A program made the translations under genes and the position numbers. The notes under the pieces are model-generated. The model was not told the DNA's origin. It searched no databases and saw nothing but the letters and a program-made list of their open reading frames with translations. From Bacteroidales bacterium (lineage in GTDB: Bacteria; Bacteroidota; Bacteroidia; Bacteroidales; GCA-2748055): 64,000 bases of DNA. Numbering within the stretch: position 1 is the first letter of the stretch; every line of letters begins with the position of its first letter. Shown here in pieces: positions 36,838-45,439 of this stretch. The stretch spans positions 43,931 through 107,930 of the forward strand of contig JARGFP010000013.1 in assembly GCA_029210585.1 (NCBI GenBank), read 5' to 3'.

Positions 36838-38787
36838 ATGCGAGGCAGGGATTTGAAAAGGCTGAATGTGCGGCAATCGGGGCAGTGGTTGTTCGTGATC
36901 TTGCTCACCATTTTCTGGATCAGGACGATATTTGACAAGAATTATTTCTTCGACTTCGAGGCCTGCTGTCCATTTGGCGGTTTGCAGGCGATGGCAACAC
37001 TTGCATACAACGGTGCGCTGGCCTGTTCCATGGAAGGGATGCAGGTGGTGATGGGCGGACTCCTTGCCCTGTCGGTGATCCTGGTATCCAAGTTGTTTTG
37101 TGGTCATGTCTGCCCGGTGGGCACTGTTTCTGAGGGACTTGGCAGGCTCGGTAAGAAATGGAAGCTCCCCAGGCTGGAGCTGCGGGGTGCGGGCGATATG
37201 GCCATGCGTTCGCTGAAGTACATCCTGTTGTTCATCGTATTCTATTTCACCATGGGCAGTAATGACCTCTTCTGTAAGAAGTTTGATCCCTTTTATGCCT
37301 GGGCAACGCGTTATGGCGAAGATGTATCGGTTTGGATGGCAACCAGCGCCATTGTTGCCCTGGCAGCCGGGGGCATTTTTTTGCGACAGTTCTGGTGCCG
37401 GTATCTCTGTCCGCTTGGTGCGCTTTCGTCTGCTTTTAAGTATTTTTATGTGTTCATCGCTTTTGCGCTGGTACTGTTCATCTTTCACCGGGCCGGCATC
37501 GAGGTCAGCCTGGTAGTGATCCTGGCTGTACTGGCAGCAACGGCATATGCACTTGAACTGATCGGGCTGCAAAAGGATGCGGGATTCCAGCTCCTGACCA
37601 TCAGGAGAGACGAACATACCTGCATTGATTGCGGATTGTGCGACAGGAAATGTCCGCAGGGAATAAAAGTATCGCAGATGAAAGAAGTGAACCATCCGGA
37701 TTGCAACCTCTGTAGCGAATGTATCGGTGTGTGTCCCGATGAGCAGGCCGTGACCATCAACGGGAAGCCTAAATTCAGGTGGCTGCCCACGCTGATCACG
37801 GTGACGCTGATCATGATCGGGCTGATCCTGGGCGCCAACCTGACCATCCCCACGGTGGACAAGAAATGGGGATCTGAAGAGGCCATCAACAGGTCGGCCA
37901 TGTTCGAGATGTCGGGGATAAAAAACGTGAAATGCTACGGGAGTTCGATGAGTTTCGTCGGGGAGATGCAGAAGGTTCCGGGGGTCACCGGAACGGCCAC
38001 CTTCATCAAGGACCACCGGGTGCAGGTGTATTACGACACCACCATGCTCAATGCTGAGCAGGTGCGGCGCAGCATCTTCCACCCCGAGTTCATGGACATC
38101 CGTATCCCGGAGAATGATGCAGAGGTGACGATTGCTGATTTTTATATTGAAAACTTTTTCGATCAGCTGGACGTGGTCTTCATTGCCAATCTCGCCAAGG
38201 ACGTGGAGGGCGTGTACAGTTTCGAAACCCTTTACGGTGACCCGGTGCGGGTAAGGTTTTATGTCGATGAACAGGACAACCTCGACAGCCTGGGTATGAT
38301 CATCGAGAACTCTGACCTGGTGTACAAGACCCCCGAGGAGAGTTTCTCCAGCAAGGGATTGTATACCGTATCGGAGATTGCGGTGAACGATACCGTGCTG
38401 AGTGGCGGATACCTGAAAAGCCTGTCTTTCCCGTCGTTCCAGCGCGCGTTCAATGGAAGGAGTCAGTATTCGAACGACCAGCTGGGACGGATCATCATCC
38501 CGATCACGGGCTACCCGCGCAATACCCAACTGATGCCCTACCTCGTCAACCACCTCGGGAAAGCCGATCCGTATATTGTCGGACTCATTTCGCAATACAG
38601 TTCAAACGGACCGGTGGCCGTGGTATTCTATGTAAAAGGGAAGACCACCGAACAGCATATCCTCGACCTGGTGACGATGAAGGAACTGACGATCACATAC
38701 GACAACGGGCTCACGGAAACCGTGTCCAATCCCTATACGTTTAAAGTGCCTGATCTGCCGGACGAAACGGCGGTGACGGTGAATTAG
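36838..38787 (+). CDS. NapH/CcoG-like polyferredoxin membrane protein with HMA-like C-terminus
   Basis: 649 residues, longer than NapH-type proteins (about 250-480). Five to six membrane helices in the first 230 residues carry two C-x3-C-P motifs (C88-C92 in CGHVCPVG, C187-C191 in CRYLCPLG). Two 4Fe-4S ferredoxin motifs follow: C262/265/268/272 (CIDCGLCDRKCP) and C289/292/295/299 (CNLCSECIGVCP). After another helix (~315-340) the last 300 residues begin with a heavy-metal-associated-like beta-alpha fold (INRSAMFEMSGIKNVKCYGSSMSF; single Cys366) and end in a domain I do not recognise. It is an electron-transfer membrane protein; the tail suggests contact with a thiol or copper partner, as in cytochrome oxidase or copper maturation. 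Confidence 0.8.
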   Translation: MRGRDLKRLNVRQSGQWLFVILLTIFWIRTIFDKNYFFDFEACCPFGGLQAMATLAYNGALACSMEGMQVVMGGLLALSVILVSKLFCGHVCPVGTVSEGLGRLGKKWKLPRLELRGAGDMAMRSLKYILLFIVFYFTMGSNDLFCKKFDPFYAWATRYGEDVSVWMATSAIVALAAGGIFLRQFWCRYLCPLGALSSAFKYFYVFIAFALVLFIFHRAGIEVSLVVILAVLAATAYALELIGLQKDAGFQLLTIRRDEHTCIDCGLCDRKCPQGIKVSQMKEVNHPDCNLCSECIGVCPDEQAVTINGKPKFRWLPTLITVTLIMIGLILGANLTIPTVDKKWGSEEAINRSAMFEMSGIKNVKCYGSSMSFVGEMQKVPGVTGTATFIKDHRVQVYYDTTMLNAEQVRRSIFHPEFMDIRIPENDAEVTIADFYIENFFDQLDVVFIANLAKDVEGVYSFETLYGDPVRVRFYVDEQDNLDSLGMIIENSDLVYKTPEESFSSKGLYTVSEIAVNDTVLSGGYLKSLSFPSFQRAFNGRSQYSNDQLGRIIIPITGYPRNTQLMPYLVNHLGKADPYIVGLISQYSSNGPVAVVFYVKGKTTEQHILDLVTMKELTITYDNGLTETVSNPYTFKVPDLPDETAVTVN

Positions 38788-39028
38788 GCGGAATGTACGG
38801 GGAGGGGGGCAGGAAAAGGGAACAGCAAGTTCGCACGTATTGCAATAGCCGACGGAAAATGGCAGTGTACGCCGGGAGAGGGCGTATAAAAAAGGAAATT
38901 GAACATTGTACGCTTAGCAGTGACAGAAATTGAAGCGGAATGCGTCAGGAAGAACAGGAGAAGGCAAGAAGAAATTGAACAATGATTGAATCAATTCTAT
39001 ATCTAAGTATTTACAAGAATTTATATAG

Positions 39029-42000
39029 ATGAGAACAAGGTTTTTGATACTTTTTTTGCTGGCCCAGGTTGTGGTATACGGACAGCAGCGCCGGGAGATC
39101 TCGGGGAAGGTGTTTGATGCGGTCACCCACGATCCGCTGCCCGGGGCAACGATCATTGTCAAGGGTACACAGAAGGGTGCGGTCACTGATCTGAACGGGG
39201 TGTTCAGCTACACTGTTTCGGCCGCCGAACCAGCGGATGTGGTGCTGGAGGTTTCCTATATCGGGTACAAATCAGAAACCGCCCGCTTACGTCATAAATC
39301 TTATTTTGAATTTTACCTCGAGGAGGATGTGAACTCACTCGAGGAGGTGGTGGTGACTTCCTCCTATGGCACGAAGAAGCTGAAGCAGGAAGTTGTGGGG
39401 AGCATCTCCAACATCAAGACCAGGGATATGATCATCGAGCAGTCGGTGGCCAGCTTCGACCAGTTGCTGGAAGGACAGACTGCCGGGGTGTATATCGAGG
39501 CCGGCTCCGAAGTGGGTGCGCCGGTGAACATCCATGTGCGCGGACAGGGATCACTGACACCGCTGAGCGGCAACCAGGTGGGGACCTCCACGCAGCCTTT
39601 GATCATCGTCGACGGGGTGATCCTCGCCGAAGAGGTGGGACTCGACGGGAGCAGCTTCTTTGATGCCGGTACTGGGAAACTTTCAGAAGATTTCATGAAC
39701 CCGCTGGCCAAGATCGGCATCCAGGACATTGAATCAATCAATGTGTTGAAGGATGCAGCTGCAGTGAGTCTGTATGGGGCCGACGGAGCCAACGGGGTGA
39801 TTGTGATCACCACGAAAAAGGGCCAGCGTGGTCCCATGAAATTCTCCTTCTCCGCGCAGGGCGGGGCTTCCACGGATTATGACAGGATTGAATACATGAA
39901 CGGGGAACAGTACCAGGAGATCAGGAACATCTATTATACCAACAGCGGCAGCCCGGAGAACGCACAGGAGTGGAACGGTGTGAATACCGACTGGTATGAC
40001 CTGTTGAACAGGACCGGTACCTTCCAGCGGTACAACCTCTCTTTCTCGGGAGGCGGCAATAAGCTGACCTATCGCACTTCGCTGGGGTACCAGGCCATCG
40101 AGGAGCCGCAGGTGAACAACAACTTTCAGAAATACAATACCAGCTTATCGCTGACCTATGCAGGGGAAAAGTTGCGGGCAGGAATCAGCCTTTCGCCCTC
40201 CTTTACGGTGAAGAATGCCCCCAATACCCTGTTCAATTATGCGGTGCCGCCTACGCTTTCACCCTACGACAGCAATGGCGATTACACCCGGTTTACTACC
40301 TACGGGAATCCCATTGCCGTGGCCAACCAGAACAGGGCGCTGACGGAAACATTCGCGTGGCTGAACAGCTTTGATTTCTCCTGGAAGGTGCTGGACAACC
40401 TGGAAGTGTCGACCCTGTTCGGGATGGATTTTTCCAACAAGGACCAGGACACCTGGTTTTCGGGACTGAACGAGACCGGGATTGACAATTCAGGGAACAT
40501 TGGTCAGCGCGTTTTGCGTGACAGGGATACGCGCCGGTGGAACTGGAACGCGAAGACATCCTACAACCTTTCATTTGGACAGGGTCATTATTTCGATATC
40601 CTGGCAGGGGTGGAGGCACGACAGAACCTGGTCAGTTTCAGCTATGCGCAGGGAGAGAACTTTCCATTGCCGGATGTGATCCAACCTATCGAAGATGCAA
40701 CGATCCAGGACCGTGAGGAGGACAAGAGCGAAAGTACGGGACGTTCCTTCTTTTCGCAGGCAAACTACGACTATCAAAAAAAATATTTCCTGCTGGTCAA
40801 TTTCAGGATGGACCAGAGTTCGGTGTTCGGCACCGACAACAACACCTCATATAACGGCGGCGTCGGGGGCAGCTGGGTGATCAGCAACGAAGCATTCATG
40901 GAAAACGTGAAGCTGCTGGAGTTCCTCCGGCTGAGGGTCAGCTACGGTACCTCGGGGAACTCGCGGATCGGCTCCTACCGTGCACTGGGATTGTACACTG
41001 TTGATGACATCGGGGGTGACGGTTACAACCAGGGCGACTATGCGAATCCTTCCACCGCGCCCAACCCAAATTTGGGGTGGGAGAAGAATTACAAGTTCAA
41101 CACGGGACTGGACATCACCACTTCCTTCGGTCTGAGTATGACCCTTGAGTTCTTCAACGATTTTATCCGGGACATGATCGTATCGCGCAGTGTGATCCCA
41201 GAGACCGGGTATAACTCGGTGCAGATCAACGGTGCGGACATGTACAACCGGGGGGTGGAGATCGGCCTCCGGGGCAACATTGTCTCCAAATCGAAGTTCA
41301 AGTGGATGAGCCAGTTCAATGTCTCGCTGATCAAAAACAAGGTCACCCACCTGCAGGGGTTGGGTTCGAGTTATTCCAGTTCTGAAGTTGCCCGGGCCCA
41401 GCGGATCGGCTACCCCACCTCGGTGATCTGGGGATACAACTTCGTGGGAATCGATCCTGCCACCGGGAGGGAGCTCTACCTGATGAACGGGGAGACTGTG
41501 GATGGGTACACCATCAGTATGTATTTCAGGGACAATGAAAACTGGGAGCCGATCGGCAATTCCCAGCCTGATTTTTTTGGTGGTTTCAATAACCGTTTTT
41601 CCATCGGGAGGCATTTTTCCATTTCGGTGAATATGAGCTATGCATACGGATCTTATACGATGGTACAGAAGGAGATACTGGACCATTACCGCGTGATATT
41701 CAGCAGGAACCTTCCAGTAAACATCTATTATGATGCATGGCGGCAGCCGGGGGATATTGCCCTGTACCCCTCTATCGTTAACAACCAGCCGCTCATCTCG
41801 AATTCGTCCAAGTACCTGTACAACACATCGCGGATCAAGCTGAATTCAGTGAATATTTCCTACAATATCCCGATGCGGGGCAGCAAGCTGCCGGTGGACA
41901 GGCTGCGGGTCTTTGCCAATGGCACCAACCTTTATTCATGGTACCTGGATAAGGCAGCGGAGGGAAGCAACGGGATTGCAGAACTGAACAATGTCTACCC

Positions 42001-42043
42001 GCAGATGCGCACTTTTTCGGTGGGGATCAATGCGGATTTTTAA
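39029..42043 (+). CDS. SusC/RagA-type TonB-dependent outer-membrane transporter
   Basis: 1004 residues. Signal peptide (LILFLLAQVVVYGQ), then the CarboxypepD_reg-like domain (ISGKVFDAVTHDPLPGATIIVKGT...SYIGYKSE), the SusC TonB-box region (EEVVVTSSYGTKKLKQEVVGSIS), plug domain (IIVDGVIL, INVLKDAAAVSLYGADGANGVIVITTKKG) and a 22-strand barrel ending in FSVGINADF. It imports a large nutrient through a SusD-capped pore. It is first of a four-gene operon (SusC, SusD, DUF4843-like, metzincin). Confidence 0.95.
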   Translation: MRTRFLILFLLAQVVVYGQQRREISGKVFDAVTHDPLPGATIIVKGTQKGAVTDLNGVFSYTVSAAEPADVVLEVSYIGYKSETARLRHKSYFEFYLEEDVNSLEEVVVTSSYGTKKLKQEVVGSISNIKTRDMIIEQSVASFDQLLEGQTAGVYIEAGSEVGAPVNIHVRGQGSLTPLSGNQVGTSTQPLIIVDGVILAEEVGLDGSSFFDAGTGKLSEDFMNPLAKIGIQDIESINVLKDAAAVSLYGADGANGVIVITTKKGQRGPMKFSFSAQGGASTDYDRIEYMNGEQYQEIRNIYYTNSGSPENAQEWNGVNTDWYDLLNRTGTFQRYNLSFSGGGNKLTYRTSLGYQAIEEPQVNNNFQKYNTSLSLTYAGEKLRAGISLSPSFTVKNAPNTLFNYAVPPTLSPYDSNGDYTRFTTYGNPIAVANQNRALTETFAWLNSFDFSWKVLDNLEVSTLFGMDFSNKDQDTWFSGLNETGIDNSGNIGQRVLRDRDTRRWNWNAKTSYNLSFGQGHYFDILAGVEARQNLVSFSYAQGENFPLPDVIQPIEDATIQDREEDKSESTGRSFFSQANYDYQKKYFLLVNFRMDQSSVFGTDNNTSYNGGVGGSWVISNEAFMENVKLLEFLRLRVSYGTSGNSRIGSYRALGLYTVDDIGGDGYNQGDYANPSTAPNPNLGWEKNYKFNTGLDITTSFGLSMTLEFFNDFIRDMIVSRSVIPETGYNSVQINGADMYNRGVEIGLRGNIVSKSKFKWMSQFNVSLIKNKVTHLQGLGSSYSSSEVARAQRIGYPTSVIWGYNFVGIDPATGRELYLMNGETVDGYTISMYFRDNENWEPIGNSQPDFFGGFNNRFSIGRHFSISVNMSYAYGSYTMVQKEILDHYRVIFSRNLPVNIYYDAWRQPGDIALYPSIVNNQPLISNSSKYLYNTSRIKLNSVNISYNIPMRGSKLPVDRLRVFANGTNLYSWYLDKAAEGSNGIAELNNVYPQMRTFSVGINADF

Positions 42044-42121
42044 AAATAATGCTTAAGACGCACTCTGCCGTTACGCCGTTCAGCGCTGGCAGGTGAGGCG
42101 AAACTGAAAAATAATATACCA

Positions 42122-43588
42122 ATGAGAAACGGAATTATCATAGCGGTATTCATCCTTCTGCTGGCAGGCGGATGCAGTGAGTTCCTCGTGGTGGAGCCCG
42201 ACCGGCAGGTATCCATCGTGGAGCAGTTTTCCACGAAGGCGGGGATCGACCAGGCAGTGAACGGTATGTATTACAGCCTGGAGGCGATTTGTTCAGGAGA
42301 TATTTTCTTTTATGCCGACCTGATCGGTGGCAATGTTACCTTTTCCCCTGCACGGAATGATTATATTGTTGAGGTGCCGCCGGCACTCGGGATCGAACAG
42401 ATATACGAATTCAGGGACCTGGAGCGTGATTCGGATATGGCCGGGTTTTATGCAGACGCTTATGGGATCATCAATGAAGCCAACCTGATCATTGAACGGG
42501 TGGCGGAGCATCCGCTGCTTTCTTCAGCAGAAATTAACCAGATGACCGCCGAGGCGCTGGCATGCCGGGCCTGGGCGCATTACATGGTTGCCATCGTGTA
42601 TGCCCAGAACTACAGTTACACTGCTGATGCCTCACACCCGGGGGTGGTGTATAATACCTCCACGATCACGGCAGGGGAGGATTATCCTTCGCGGCTGACC
42701 CTGGCAGAGAGTTACCGGCTGATGAAGGAGGATATGGAACGGGCGCTGGGACTTTTCGGGGACCGGCAGGCGCTTTCGTATGGCCCGGGTTACTCGTGGT
42801 TCAATACCACCACGGCTTCGGCACTGCTGGCGCGGATGGCCCTGCAGATGCATGACTGGGAAACCGCGTATGCGCTGGCCGATTCGCTGATACAATTTTC
42901 GGGTTTGTCGGTTATGGACAGTGCGGAGTATGCAGCCGAGTGGGAGCAACCGGAAGATCCGGTTAGCGAAATCGTTTTTGAACTTTCGGCCCCGCGTACC
43001 TCTGATGACGGATCGGTTTCTTCTTCAGTGGCCCGGGACTTTTTCGGATACGTGGACCAGACCAACTACAACGAGTTTGTTGCCAGTGGCGATTTGCTGG
43101 CGCTGTATGATACCTCCGATATCCGTTCAGGAATGTTCCTCGAGGTACTGTTGCCCACTTCGGTGAACGGGATCGTGACGGATCAGCCCTATTTTTTCAC
43201 GAAAAAATTCCAGGACGAGCCGGGGACAACGGTGATGCGCATGTCGGAGCTCTACCTTATTCGTGCGGAAGCCGGTGCACGGCTGGGCGGTACATTTGCT
43301 GAAGGGGCCCTGGAGGATCTGAATGCGATCCGGACGCGTGCGGGACTGGCGCAGCTGGACGGGAGTGCGGATCTGCTGGAGGAGATCTTCCTGGAGCGCA
43401 GACGGGAGCTGGCCTTTGAAGGGCACCTGCTGTATGACCTGGCACGGTACCACAAAGACATTGTACGGGACCGGGGTTGTATTTCATCGGTGTGTGGTCT
43501 TGCCTATCCATCTGATTATTACGTGTTGCCGATCCCGGAATCGAGTACGACGCTGAACGAAAACATGGAACAAAATGAAGGATATTGA
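42122..43588 (+). CDS. SusD/RagB-type nutrient-binding lipoprotein
   Basis: 488 residues. Lipobox LLAGGCSEFL at the N-terminus. TPR-like alpha-helical SusD fold: QAVNGMYYSLEAICSG, AEALACRAWAHYMVAIVYAQNYSY, YRLMKEDMERALGLFG, MRMSELYLIRAEAGARLGG, LNAIRTRAGLAQL, and the family ending EEIFLERRRELAFEGHLLYDLARYHKDI followed by VLPIPESSTTLNENMEQNEGY. It forms the lid of the SusC pore and binds substrate at the surface. Spacing of 78 bases after SusC. Confidence 0.95.
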   Translation: MRNGIIIAVFILLLAGGCSEFLVVEPDRQVSIVEQFSTKAGIDQAVNGMYYSLEAICSGDIFFYADLIGGNVTFSPARNDYIVEVPPALGIEQIYEFRDLERDSDMAGFYADAYGIINEANLIIERVAEHPLLSSAEINQMTAEALACRAWAHYMVAIVYAQNYSYTADASHPGVVYNTSTITAGEDYPSRLTLAESYRLMKEDMERALGLFGDRQALSYGPGYSWFNTTTASALLARMALQMHDWETAYALADSLIQFSGLSVMDSAEYAAEWEQPEDPVSEIVFELSAPRTSDDGSVSSSVARDFFGYVDQTNYNEFVASGDLLALYDTSDIRSGMFLEVLLPTSVNGIVTDQPYFFTKKFQDEPGTTVMRMSELYLIRAEAGARLGGTFAEGALEDLNAIRTRAGLAQLDGSADLLEEIFLERRRELAFEGHLLYDLARYHKDIVRDRGCISSVCGLAYPSDYYVLPIPESSTTLNENMEQNEGY

Positions 43589-43619
43589 TGGAATTGGAGC
43601 AGTGTCAGGGTATAAAATT

Positions 43620-43673
43620 GCGGTACCGGTTGCATTTGCGGTACCAGTTCCATTTGCGGTGCCGGTTGCATAA
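43620..43673. repeat. 18-bp tandem repeat between the SusD and DUF4843-like genes
   Basis: Three units of 18 bases (GCGGTACCGGTTGCATTT, GCGGTACCAGTTCCATTT, GCGGTGCCGGTTGCATAA) ending 5 bases before the ATG at 43678. Confidence 0.85.
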
Positions 43674-43677
43674 TTGA

Positions 43678-45201
43678 ATGAAAATATTGGAATCAATGAG
43701 AATAACCAGGAAGATCCTATTGCTACTGGCAGCCATTTTGCCGGTGCTATGCTCCTGCGACCGGCTGGAGCGGGAGGTCTATGAGAACGCCGACGGCCGT
43801 TTTGTTCGGTTCAACCTGCAGATCGACAAAGATGGCAAACAGGTTCAGTTCGGGGAGGTAAATCCCGCTGCTGACGTGGTTTCCTTCTATGAACAAAAAA
43901 CCGTGTCGACCCTGGCGATACCGGTGACCATTACCTCTGAGCCGTTGCAGGAGAAAGTGGAAGTGACTTTCAGCGTGGATACCGTGGGCGGATACGATGC
44001 GTTTGTCGTGGAGCCGGCGGATGGCGTGCTGGAGTTTGAAGGGAACAGGCTCACTGATACGATATATATCGATTATTTATCGCGGTGGGAAGGGGACGGT
44101 GACAGCCAGATCATGCTTGCGCTGGAATCGATCAGTGACGATTCGATCATGATCGGTCATCCCAACAACGTGGAGAAGAACGACAAGCTGACGATCAGCC
44201 TGCAGGAACTGAACCTGCGGTATTATCTCCCGGTTATGAATACCATTGAGATTCTCGGCGAGGCGGGTGAAGAGGTGTTGCTCGTGGTGTCGTTTCCCGA
44301 CGGGTTGTTCCCGGATGAGTTGGAGGAGGTGGCCCTGCTGGTGAACCTGTATACTGATTTTGAATACAGCCTGGAGTGTCTGCCTGTGGATGACGATGCC
44401 CTGGAGGTTGTATACATCCTGACCCTGGAGGAAGCGGTGGATAATGACGTGCTCTCTTTTTCTGCACAATTTGAGCTGGCGGATATTGAAAACTACCAGA
44501 TTGCCGGCAACAGCACGCTGACAATCATCAAACCTGTCTTTGTGTTACGTGACAATACAGTAAACACGGCGGCACATTTCTACAATGTGGATGATCCATT
44601 ATACCGCACCTACGGGGAGAACTGGATGGACTCTAATGAGGATGATACCTGCTCGTGGCAGAGCTTCAACGCCTTTACCTACCCGGTGATTGTACCAGCC
44701 GATCATCCCAACGCTGTGCTGGGTGACGATGGCGGAAATGATGATCCGGCGGATGATGTATACTACCATGCGTTCCGGATCGGGTTCAACTCCCCGAACG
44801 CGGGGAATACGACCAATTCATTTAACCTGAAAAGGTGGTTCAACAATGAATCTTTAAGCGGTGAATATTCGTCGGGGTTCAATGTTACGCAGGCACTGGA
44901 GTTTTTCCCGGATGATGGTACGAGTGCTGTTTCGGGAATGGTGAAGGTGATCCCGCAGGACCTGATGATCTCCACGCGGGTCGAGACGGATGTGTACCGA
45001 AGTTATACGATCGCGATCGAGGGAGAAGGGGAGTATGTACAGATTGCTGACGGGGTGTATGAGATCACGCTGGAGCTGCGGGCCACGAACGCGGAGTTGT
45101 TCGGGGGGACGAGAACGGCAAAATATAAGATCTGGAATACGGATGACTATGATGATCCCGTTGATATAGGGGAGAGTTGTTTTCAGCCGATGGATTTGTA
45201 G
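43678..45201 (+). CDS. DUF4843-like surface lipoprotein of the SusCD operon
   Basis: 507 residues (501 from ATG 43696, which also gives a good lipoprotein signal). Lipobox LPVLCSC. The N-terminal ~200 residues look like DUF4843 (VRFNLQIDKDGKQVQFG, LAIPVTITSEPLQEKVEVTFSV). The C-terminal ~170 residues look like a jelly-roll binding domain (YHAFRIGFNSPNAGNT, TAKYKIWNTDD). Such proteins follow SusCD pairs and help to bind the substrate outside the cell. The association with the metalloprotease suggests a proteinaceous ligand. Confidence 0.72.
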   Translation: MKILESMRITRKILLLLAAILPVLCSCDRLEREVYENADGRFVRFNLQIDKDGKQVQFGEVNPAADVVSFYEQKTVSTLAIPVTITSEPLQEKVEVTFSVDTVGGYDAFVVEPADGVLEFEGNRLTDTIYIDYLSRWEGDGDSQIMLALESISDDSIMIGHPNNVEKNDKLTISLQELNLRYYLPVMNTIEILGEAGEEVLLVVSFPDGLFPDELEEVALLVNLYTDFEYSLECLPVDDDALEVVYILTLEEAVDNDVLSFSAQFELADIENYQIAGNSTLTIIKPVFVLRDNTVNTAAHFYNVDDPLYRTYGENWMDSNEDDTCSWQSFNAFTYPVIVPADHPNAVLGDDGGNDDPADDVYYHAFRIGFNSPNAGNTTNSFNLKRWFNNESLSGEYSSGFNVTQALEFFPDDGTSAVSGMVKVIPQDLMISTRVETDVYRSYTIAIEGEGEYVQIADGVYEITLELRATNAELFGGTRTAKYKIWNTDDYDDPVDIGESCFQPMDL

Positions 45202-45415
45202 AGGAGGGGACCGAGGAGGAGGAGGTTTATTCGCGGAGTACGCAAAGTGTAGCGTGAAGCAGGAAGAGTGTAGCGCGAATGAACCGCAGAGTAGCGTTGA
45301 TCCGCGAAGGGCGCAGCGCAGACGCGGAGGAATTATACCTGCAGCGTACGCAGCGTGCAGAGGTGGAGAAAGTGCGTGTTGAGCGGAGCGCAAAGTAGAA
45401 AGAGTTTAAAATTGG

Positions 45416-45423
45416 TATTTTTG
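45416..45423 (+). promoter_or_regulatory. -7 element before the metalloprotease gene
   Basis: TATTTTTG, an exact TAnnTTTG match, 16 bases before the ATG at 45440. No -33 element. The upstream 200 bases hold imperfect GTAGCG(C/T)GA-type repeats of about 21-24 bases. It may give an internal promoter for the last gene of the SusCD operon. Confidence 0.3.
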
Positions 45424-45439
45424 TAATAAAATAAAAAGA

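Noticed and set aside
36775..38595. 606-codon frame antisense to the polyferredoxin gene
   Set aside because: The sense frame has clear Cys motifs and membrane helices; the antisense product is His/Gln/Arg-rich without domains.
45202..45415. Structured RNA before the metzincin gene
   Set aside because: The region has imperfect short repeats and GC-rich runs but no convincing conserved fold visible by eye.
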